Positions 55,945 through 64,000 of a stretch of DNA of 64,000 bases are shown here, in pieces. Both the position numbers and the translations under genes were made by a program. The first letter of the stretch is position 1. Each line of letters opens with the position of its first letter. The DNA lies in contig OZ023180.1 of the NCBI GenBank assembly GCA_963995505.1, positions 6,359,263-6,423,262 on the forward strand. The letters are read 5' to 3'. The DNA is from Hypericum androsaemum. Its lineage: Eukaryota; Streptophyta; Magnoliopsida; Malpighiales; Hypericaceae. The notes beneath the pieces are model-generated. The model had not been told where the DNA came from. It saw nothing but the letters and a program-made list of their open reading frames with translations, and made no database searches.

Positions 55945-57460
55945 CTCCTTTATTTAAGGGCTTGGTAAATATGTCCACTAATTAATTTTTTGAGCACACA
56001 AAGTGTAGCTCTATATCACCCTTTTGGACATGATCTCTAAGAAAGTGATGTCTAATTTCAATATGCTTGGTGCGAGAATGTTGCACTGGATTTTTACTAA
56101 GGCAAATAGCACTAGTATTATCACACATAATTGGTATTTTATTGAAATTCATACCGTAGTCTTGGAGTTGTTGCTTCATCCATAGAAGTTGAGAACAACA
56201 ACTTCCAGATGAGATGTACTCAGCCTCAGCTGTGGAGAGAGACACAAAATTCTGCTTATTGTTAAACCATGATATCAACATGTTCCCAAGCAATTGGCAT
56301 GTTCCTGATGTACTCTTCCTATCCAGCTTGCAACCTCCATAATCGGCGTCAAAATATCCAATCAATTCAAAACCACTTTCCTTAGGATACCAAATACCCA
56401 TATCGGTTGTCCCCTTTAAATATCCGAATATCCTTTTAATAGTCATAAAGTGAGTTTTCATGGGACTAAATTGAAATCAAGCACACATGCAAACACTGAA
56501 TAGTATATCAAGACGACTGGCAGTTAAATAAAGTAGAGATCGAATCATACCTTGATACTTCTTTTGATCAAATGGAACACCTTCTTCATCCTTGTCTAGC
56601 CTTGTGCTAGCAGTCATAGGAGTGCCCATTTCATTCAGCTTCATCATGTCAAACTTCTTTAAGATATCTTTCATATACTTAGTTTGACTTATGAAAATTT
56701 AATTTTTGGATTGGTTAATTTGAAGACCAAGGAAATATTTCAATTCTCCCATCATACTCATCTCAAATTCTGTTTGCATGGTTTCAGCAAACTCCTTGCA
56801 CATAGAATCATTTGTTTGCACAAAAAATAATGTCATCGACATAAATTTGCACAAGCAACAGATTATTCTTTTCACTCTTAATGAACAATGTTGTATCAAC
56901 ATTGCCCCTTTTAAAACCCTTTTCAATAGGAAAAACCACTTAGCTTTTCATACCAAGCTCTAGGAGCTTGTTTCAAACCATATAAAACTTTGTTTAAACG
57001 ATAAACATGGTCAGGTTTATCAAAGCTTTCAAAACCAGGTGGCTGTTCTACATAGACTTCTTCTTTAACAATACCATTTAAAAATGCATTCTTAACGTCC
57101 ATTTGGTAAAGTTTGAAGTCCATTTGGCCTGCAAATGTTAAAAGCAACTGAATAGCTTATAACCTAGCAATAGGTGTGAATATTTCATCGTAATATATTC
57201 CCTCTTCTTGGGAATAACCATGTGCTGCAAGTCTAGCCTTATTCCGAGTTACTATATCATTTTCATCCATCTTATTCCTAAAGGCCAACTTAGTGCCAAT
57301 CACAGGATGATCAGTTGGTCTAGGAACATGCGTCTACACATTACTTCTCTCGAATTGATTTAGCAATCATCCAAAACTCATCATATATAGCATCACGTAT
57401 ATCTCTAGGTTTAACTTGAGATAAAAATGCAAGATGCGTGCAAAGATTATGGATTGCTCT
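55945..57460 (-). pseudogene. Sirevirus reverse transcriptase and RNase H
   Basis: RT blocks: QMDVKNAFLNGIVKEEVYVE and LNKVLYGLKQAPRAWYEKL (57147-56923). The catalytic YVDD box is present near 56850 but is read in another frame than its neighbours. FAETMQTEFEMSMMGELKYF follows. RNase H (56461-55982) shows DADYGGCKLDRKSTSGTCQ, STAEAEY and KHIEIRHHFLRDHV, then a stop immediately before DIFTKPL. Copia RNase H is thus nearly whole, but RT is split by at least two frameshifts. Confidence 0.9.
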
Positions 57461-58511
57461 TCAAGTAAGTTTACATTCGTGTGGATCACCTATTACCTGT
57501 TTGAGGGGATGATCTTTGATGGTTTTCCACTCTTTTGTGGCTGGAGGATGCCTTCCTATATTTTCCTCATGTTTATCATCATTCGTGCTGATAAGCTCCT
57601 CATCCTTCTCTTCATCAGAAACGTCGGCAACTTCTTTTCCAAGTATCAAGGCTTGTTCATCAAACAAGATATGTACGGATTCTTCTACCTTGCTGCTTTG
57701 CTTGTTGAATACTCGATAGGCCTTAGAGTTATTTGCATAACATAAAAATGTAGTCTCATCACTTTTAGCATCAAACTTGCCAAGGTGCTCTTTGCCATTA
57801 TTGTGCACAAAGCAATTAGATCCAAATATGTGGAAGTAACCAATATTTGGCTTTCTTCCCTTGTATAGCTCATATGGAATCTTTTCAAGCAACGATCTAA
57901 TAGAGGTTCTGTTTATAATATGACAGGCAGTATTGACGACCTCCGCCCAAAAATGCTTTGGCATATTATACTCACAGATCATAGTCCTAGCCATTTCTTC
58001 TGATGTACTGTTCTTCCTTTCAACAATCCTATTTTGTTGAGGTGTTCTAGGAGCAGAGAAATTATGGCTAATTTTATTTTGATCACAAAAATTTTTGAAC
58101 TCCTCTTCTCAAATTCTGTTCCATGATCACTCCTTACCCAAGTAAACCTGAAATAGTCATCAACAAACATAAAACCATAGTGTTTTCCTCCAAGAATTTG
58201 TATACGAGTTGGTCCAAATAAATCTATATGAATCAACAACAACTTTTAACTTTGCACATATTTTCTTCAAATTTAACACATACTCTATTATCGCAGAGTT
58301 GTGACACGCTAAGCAAGTTATACTTTAAACCATCAACAAGCAGCACATCTCTTATAAGAATTGTAGTTGAATTTCTAATATTACCTTCACCGATAATTGT
58401 GCCTTGTCCATTATCTCCAAAGATGATATTCCCACCTTTTTCTTTCTTTATACTGGAGAAGAACCTTCTATCTTTAGTCATATGTCTCGTGCATCTGCTA
58501 TAATGTACCAT
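57461..58511 (-). pseudogene. Sirevirus protease and integrase
   Basis: Protease: CTRHMTKDRRFF and GDNGQGTIIGEG; the catalytic Asp codon before it appears to be lost by a single-base deletion at the join with gag, near 58500. A deletion then removes the gag-pre-integrase zinc region. Integrase starts HIDLFGPTRI and FVDDYFRFTWV (first Asp), then a second deletion leads straight to RSDHGTEFE. The later part (57994-57461) reads EYNMPKHFWAEVVNTACHI and the C-terminal FGSNCFV and KAYRVFN blocks. Confidence 0.87.
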
Positions 58512-59623
58512 TCTTGGTTCTGCTCATGATGCACTCTGAGACATACCCGAGATGGTTCTCCTTGCTCAATTCTCATTAAGCACAGTTGTGCTTCCTCACT
58601 CTCGTCTGAGGTGGATGAGTCGGAGTCAGTGTCATCCCAAAGGGGTACATGACTCTTATCTTTTCCTCTCTTCTTGTCTGAGCCATTCTTGGGATTAAGC
58701 TTAGGACAATCACTTCTAACATGTCCACACTTATTGCATTTGTAGCACCGAATGACTTCCTTCTTCTCGTTCTCCTCTTTCTTCTTGAGGAACTTCTTAT
58801 TGGGGAATTTTCTTCTCTTGAAGAACTTGTTGAAGCGTCTTGCCAATATGGCAACGTCTTCACCTTCTTCATCCGTCCCACAAGAAATAACTTCTCTTTC
58901 CTTGGCCTTGAAGGCCAGGTTCTTTTTCTGGGAGTTTATATTTTCCTCAATTTTCTCATTTGACTCTTGGATCAACTTGATCTCATGAGTCATGAGTGAG
59001 CCAACGAGTTCATCAATAGTAAGGATATTGAGATTATTTGCTTCTTCGATGTCTGTGACTTTCGAAGACCAAGACTTAGGCAAGCTTCTCAATAATTTAC
59101 GTACAATTTTGCAATTAGTATAGCTTTTGCCTAGTGACTTTAGCCCTTTTACTATGCTAGTAAACCTTGTCACCATTTCACCAATGGTCTCATTAGGTAA
59201 CATCTTGAAAAGCTCATACTTATATACGAACATGTTTATCTTATACTCTTTCACTTGGTTAGTACCCTCGTGAGTAACTTCAAGTTTATCCCAGATCTCT
59301 TTGGCCGAAGCACACATAGAGATTCTATTAAACTCGAAAGCGTCTAATGCACAATATAGCATATTTATGGCTTTACAATTGACTTGAACCTTTTTCACCT
59401 CTTTTGGAGTCCAAGTATCTTTGGACTTGCTTACTCTCTCATCTTCCTTTCTCTCATAGGGAGTAAAGGGACCATCTTCGATGATTGTCCATGCTTCCCA
59501 ATCATTAGCTTGAATGAAGATTTTCATTCTTGCCTTCCAAAAGGAGTAATGAGCTCTAGCAAATAAAGGAGGTCTCGTGGTAGACTATCCTTCAGTGAAG
59601 GTGAGGTTTGATAAGGTTGCCAT
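58478..59623 (-). pseudogene. Sirevirus gag
   Basis: The ATG at 59623 opens MATLSNLTFTEG and meets a TAG at codon 13 (59587-59585). The frame is then open from 59527 to 58478 (349 codons), with the copia gag core (YCALDAFEFNRI, EIWDKLEVTHEG, FTSIVKGLKSLGKSY) and a zinc knuckle CYKCNKCGHVRSDC near residue 273 of that frame. An acidic Ser-rich C-terminus follows. Apart from the early stop and the frameshift into protease, this is the best preserved part of the element. Confidence 0.88.
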
Positions 59624-59693
59624 GATCTTTTTCCTCGAATGTTAGTCCTGCACACTTAATCAAATACGTCAAACGTATAGAGCGTAAAGTATG

Positions 59694-59711
59694 AGACCCA
59701 TTCTGATACCA
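59694..59711 (-). other. Primer-binding site of the Sirevirus (tRNA-Met type)
   Basis: The minus strand reads TTGGTATCAGAATGGG a few bases inside the 5' LTR. It matches the tRNA-Met site TGGTATCAGA, with changes further on. Confidence 0.82.
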
Positions 59712-59713
59712 AT

Positions 59714-61711
59714 TGTAGGTCCAATAAGCAACTTAAGAGGGGGTGAATTAGGACTCAATTGAATTTCCCAACTTTCGTTGGTACTTAGTCAATCAGAGTA
59801 AACGACAATAGAGATAGAGAGAATTGACACCAGATGTATAATGGTTTGGCTCAGTCCACTTGAGCCTACGTCCACTCTTCAATCGTCCTCCCACTTTTTA
59901 TTGCACCAATAAAAATATAAGAGTACACCACAAGTTTTACCAGGTTCACTTGCAAACTTACAAGTTTTACCAGGTTCACTTGTAAACCTACAAGTTTTAC
60001 CAGGAGCACTTGCAAACCTCTTACCCACTAGCTTCACGGACTCGGGCTAGCTACCAATTATAGTTTTTCCAGGTTCACTAGTAACCTCTCAATACACTAG
60101 CTTTCACAGGCACCGGCTAGTTACCTCTCTCTAGATTTACAGGATCTCTAGAAATCTCTAAGCTTATCGTTGCTCTTACAAATATACTTCTCACACCTTC
60201 ACACATAAGTTGAGCAAGTATCAAGACAAAAGTATATCTAATACGCTCTTTATCTTCACCACTTTGTGATCATAACTTTTCTCTCTTTGAATGTAGGAAT
60301 TCAGCTTCGAGCTAGATTTCTTCTTTGAATCTTGATCACTATATTTTTCTCTCAAGTGGTCCACCTTTCTCTTTGATTTGATCTTCTATTTATAGGATCT
60401 CCCTTGCAAGTAGTCGTTGGCCATTGCTCTCCAAGAAAGTCCTTCAAGCTTACTCACCAGGTCTGAAGTAGCTGTTGGATGGGAAGTCTTGAAGATAGCA
60501 AAATCTAGCACTTTTCTTCCTAGGCTTGACTTGAGTTGACTTTGACATGGGATTGATTTGATCCTTGAAATAGATGTTACAAAATAAAGCCAAAAGAACT
60601 TTCGAAACAGCTTTTGCTATTTGATTGTGTTAGTATAATTCAAACACAATTTAAACAATTATAACTTGGACAAAAGCATGATTCGTCTTGGGCAGCTATC
60701 CACCACGTGGACTATCTTAGGATGATTATAAAACTCTTCTTAAGTTAATCTCTCTAATCCATAGAACAGTGCTTTGACCACCAAGCAACCAAGCCAATGC
60801 GAGGCTTTTATATGGCGGGTAAAAGCCTTAATCATCTTTATCTTGGCAAAGTTCAAATTCGAACTTGCTTTGGGATAAATATCTAAATCATTTGATCAAG
60901 CTTCAACTAGAGTGAGTAAGTAAAGACTTGAACCAGACTTAGAAAAATTCTTAACAACCCAAATCATAAAAAGTCTTCGTTGACTCTGGACTTCACACAG
61001 AAATCATAGATCACACAAAAGACAAGTTTATGACCCCGTGTGAGAATAAAATTAGTCTTGGGAAAAAGCATAGTTTTAAAACATGCGGTCCGACTGGTGG
61101 TCGGGCATCAGAGCGGTCTATTTTTAGGAGTAAAATGGCCTCCGGTCAGACTGCCCAAAATCTGGTCGGACCAGATAGTTCGTATTAGTTTTTGAATCAG
61201 ACCATCTGGCCTGACAAAATTTTAGCCAAATCAGTAAAAAATTAAAAAGTCGTGTAGTATACTCGATTTTTTCTAAATCAACAAAGAAACATGGACTTTA
61301 TATGTTATAAATTGGTTGATATTTCTAAAATATAGATTTTGACTTATATTTTGACTATTTAGGCTACATAATATTTAAAAATATTAAAATTTTAATTAAA
61401 AAAGTCCAGTTCAATCGGTAGTCTAACCGGTCAGACCGGTCGGGCAAAAAAATGGACAAAATTTGGCCCGTACTAAAACCCGTATTTTAAAACAATGGAA
61501 AAAGGTCACTTACCTAACTTGTAAGTTAAGTCCTTGTAGCTTATGACCAATCTCTCGATATACTTCTTTATCCCTTTGATCACGACTAGCCTTTTGTAGT
61601 ACTTAAAGATAACTGAGTTTACGATCAGTGTACTATTATGCATAGCCTTTTTCTTGATCATACTTAACCGAATTCGGATATGCACTTAATCAAAACATCA
61701 AGGCATTTTCA
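59714..61711 (-). repeat. 5' LTR of the Sirevirus, containing a MITE
   Basis: It matches 50665-52233 but carries an extra 0.43 kb (61069-61496), so it is 1998 bp long. Many substitutions separate the two LTRs. It ends TTTTCA at 61711, next to the CACCG duplication. Confidence 0.9.
61069..61496. mobile_element. CATTGTTTT-type MITE, copy 3, inside the Sirevirus 5' LTR
   Basis: It starts CATAGTTTTAAAACATGCGG and ends TTTTAAAACAAT(G), with GGAAAAAG on both sides (61061-61068 and 61497-61504). The other LTR has AGGAAAAAGTCAC with no insertion at the same place. That gives a direct empty-site proof of both the element's limits and its 7-8 bp duplication. Confidence 0.9.
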
Positions 61712-61716
61712 CACCG

Positions 61717-61958
61717 GAGCGGAACGAAGACGAACTCATCCTCAGAAGAAGGGTCGGAGAAGGGTTCTTTAATTAGTTTATTATTTTTTAAAGGGTATTT
61801 GAGTCATTTACGTATAAAAAATCGATTGATGACTTGAGTTAGGGACCCGAGAGTATAATAAAAACTAAACTACATAGGCTAAAAAATCAAAAGATAAACT
61901 ATAGGGTCTCTATCGTCTGTTCTTACCAAACACGAGGGTTCCATATGTAATTTATCCT
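61717..61958. mobile_element. MULE-type element copy 2, right terminus
   Basis: Inverted, this reads GGATAAATTACATATGG, GTGTTTGGTAAGAACAGACG and CAAATACCCTTTAAAAAATA, matching the left part of copy 1 over more than 150 bp. The Sirevirus duplication CACCG (61712-61716) borders it. Confidence 0.83.
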
Positions 61959-62616
61959 ATCTTAACTGAAAACAAAACACTAGTCTGTTTGGAGATTAAT
62001 ATTTGAAAGCACATGAGTTGGTTTTTCTTGAAGACCAATTTATTTGATTTATACTATAAACAAGTTATAAGTACTTTTCGAATTTTTTTCCTCCTAGAAT
62101 AAATTTATTATAGACAAACGTACATTATTTAAAAATAAAAAATAGAACAAAATAATTTTCTAATATATTAGTAGATCGGATAACTAACTAATCTACATTT
62201 TTACGAAATGGATAGATTACCTTTTTTTATATCTAAATCTACCGTCTACTCCTCCAAACTGTTTCAACCAACATGGCCAATATTTGTTGTTATATTTTAT
62301 TTTATTTTCGCATGAGGTCTTCTCTCGTAATTTTACTTTGACCAAGTGCGATTTAATTTTAAAATACTGACAAAATATAGGATATTAATTTGGTATGATA
62401 TTTTTCTTAATTGTTCCAACTGATCCACCGCTGTCAATTTTCATTAATTAAATAATAAATCTAGCAAGTGAATGGATATGGACGCCAAGTGCATGTCGTA
62501 ATAAATATATACCATTGAAACATAATAATGTTGAAGCATTGAACTTTTCAATTGGAATGGATCACTTTTGTCATGTTAGGATACGATCCAGATCCTCAAT
62601 TAGACTTTCCCCTGAC
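61959..62616. other. Intergenic sequence, no recognised features
   Basis: AT-rich sequence beyond MULE copy 2. I see no gene or repeat. Confidence 0.6.
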
Positions 62617-63044
62617 GGGTATGGATTGGGTACGAAATGCCACTATTTCGAACCGTTTGGAATGAAGATACGCAGGGATTTTTTTGCAAACGCGCTAAAA
62701 TACGGAGATCAAAATAAAAAAAGCCATGCACAAACACATACCGGATACAAATGCCATTATCACATAACTGCACATGCCAGTATCACATAACAGTGCATGC
62801 TAGTGTGACCTTTTTGCAAAAATGCTAAAACATGGGGGACCAAAATGAAAAAAACTATGCGTGCCATTATCATCAACGGGGACTTGCCGTTTTCACAAAA
62901 ACAAATGCCATTATCACATAACTGCACTTGCCATTATCACATAACTGCGTTTGCCATTATCACATACATGCGTTTACCACTGCGGTCCCCCTTCAGTTCA
63001 AACCGTACGGAATCAATTTTTTTACTCCGTATCCAATCCAACCC
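62617..63044. mobile_element. MULE-type MITE, copy 2 (relative of the SUMO-promoter element)
   Basis: The left end GGGTATGGATTGGGTACG and inverted right end GGGTTGGATTGGATACGG match copy 1 at 41984-42435. The interior keeps ATACGGAGATCAAAATAAAA, the GTGTGACCTTTTTGCAAAAA block and the array of ATTATCACATAACTGC words. A 9-bp duplication is not clear here, so the limits are set by similarity to copy 1. Confidence 0.82.
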
Positions 63045-64000
63045 CTCCTCTGGCTAAGAGAATTAGTGTATCGTTTGAAACCGTCAAGGATATTGTCCGA
63101 AGCATTGGCTTTCAGGCTAGTGACGGCTCTTTAATTTCCTAGGGTAACTAATCTTTTCTCCCTTTAGAATTTCATGCAATTAGCACAATTTTGTGATAAT
63201 AATACAATTTTGTATTCCGAGAGAGTTTTTTTTAAATCATTGGTATATGAATAAGTTCAAAATTTTATATTCGAATTAGATAAACTTTTTGAATGATAAC
63301 ACAATTTTCTCAAATTTATATTCAAACACTCGAATTCTAGACCTCTTTTTTAATAGTTTTTTTTTGAAATGGTATTCCACACCTCATTATGTTAACAATT
63401 CCCTTTATCTCTGCTTATATCGATGGCTATAAATACCCTGTCAACCAAAAGATGGCTATAATATAGATTAGGATTACTCATCTATTTTTCATGAATATCA
63501 AACCCAAAAATAAAAATATATTTCCTAAATAGCTACAAAACATGTAGATTAACAATATATTATTAATTAACTTAACCACAATTGTTGACGTTTTTTTAAA
63601 CTATAATAAACTTTATTAATCGCCAAAGTTACAAATACAAACTCTGTACATCCAAAGAGCTCCGCAATTCATGTGTTAAACATTAATTCGTATGGTTACA
63701 CTATAAAAAACAAGTGATGGTTTATGACAAAAATAAAATTCAATTTCATGAAGGTGAGACGTGTACACTTAAATTATGCGAATATTGGTGCAATAATAGG
63801 AAATCGGTAGACGAAGTGACTCAGAAGACACGTGGATCCAGTTAATAATGCATGGCCCTCGTGGATGACGCCAGTATGTTTCCGAATCATACGTTATCAT
63901 TCAGTTGCACTTACACATGGTATGGACTTGGACCAACAGGAAAAGAAATAATTATTGGAATATTTTGAGAAAAAAATTAATATCCAATCCTTGAAAGAGG
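63045..64000. other. Intergenic sequence to the window end
   Basis: No gene is recognised. A plus-strand T run followed by TTTATTAATCGCCAAAG near 63588-63630 could be the 3' end of a minus-strand LINE or SINE, but no coding sequence supports it. Confidence 0.5.

Larger units (their letters stand above)
50321..61711 (-). mobile_element. Sirevirus-like Ty1/copia element with a tandem remnant, 11.4 kb
   Basis: On the minus strand the order is 5' LTR (61711-59714), tRNA-Met primer site, gag, protease, integrase, RT, RNase H, an additional env-like region, several polypurine tracts, LTR (52233-50665), a second primer site, a gag fragment and a partial LTR (50400-50321). IN before RT identifies Ty1/copia; a third coding region beyond RNase H and several purine tracts are features of Sireviruses. 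A perfect CACCG duplication (50316-50320 and 61712-61716) flanks the whole, inside MULE copy 2. Frameshifts, stops and deletions break all coding regions. Two MITEs are inserted. Confidence 0.9.

Noticed and set aside
63588..63680. Possible LINE or SINE 3' tail on the minus strand
   Set aside because: Only a T run and a TTTATTAATC-like word are present, with no coding sequence or flanking duplication.

Overview
The window is nuclear DNA from a flowering plant. It holds three intron-containing host genes of plant type and is otherwise filled with plant transposable elements: two L1-type LINEs, a chromovirus, an Athila-like element, a Sirevirus-like copia element, a large coding-free LTR element, MULEs and hAT-type MITEs. 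The species cannot be fixed from the sequence alone.

Left part (1-26245) is a nested stack. A decayed LINE on the plus strand is split by a 9.66 kb coding-free LTR element on the minus strand (1294-10953, duplication GAGGC, two LTRs of about 2.53 kb that are almost identical). The LINE reading frame resumes beyond it and is then cut off by a decayed chromovirus (12313-26245, plus strand). The chromovirus is itself split in its reverse transcriptase/RNase H region by a minus-strand Athila-like element (15432-24092, duplication ACGAA). The Athila element has lost RT, RNase H and most of integrase, leaving one intact 689-codon frame that joins a gag zinc knuckle, a protease and an integrase tail.

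Middle part (26246-49607) is the gene-bearing stretch, studded with small elements. In order: a MULE with 9-bp duplications, a hAT-type MITE, a 177-bp tandem repeat, a GH17 beta-1,3-glucanase gene with an X8 domain (minus strand, two exons, a MITE in the intron), a 5'-truncated minus-strand LINE, a 0.7 kb foldback element, a 452-bp MULE-type MITE ending 22 bp before the SUMO TATA box, the SUMO gene (plus strand, three exons), and a convergent gene for an unrecognised multi-pass membrane protein (minus strand, at least eight exons).

Right part (49608-64000): a second copy of the MULE family is split by an 11.4 kb minus-strand Sirevirus-like copia element (50321-61711, duplication CACCG). That element carries a third, env-like coding region beyond pol and a remnant of a second deleted unit, so it has three LTR ends. 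Two copies of the MITE found in the glucanase intron sit inside it, one of them in an LTR whose partner LTR preserves the empty site. A second copy of the SUMO-promoter MITE lies at 62617-63044.

The three host genes do not form a pathway: cell-wall callose turnover, protein SUMOylation and an unknown membrane protein. All retroelement coding regions except the 689-codon Athila frame are broken. LTR divergence judged by eye (chromovirus about 7%, Athila about 2%, coding-free element about 0.6%) agrees with the order of nesting.
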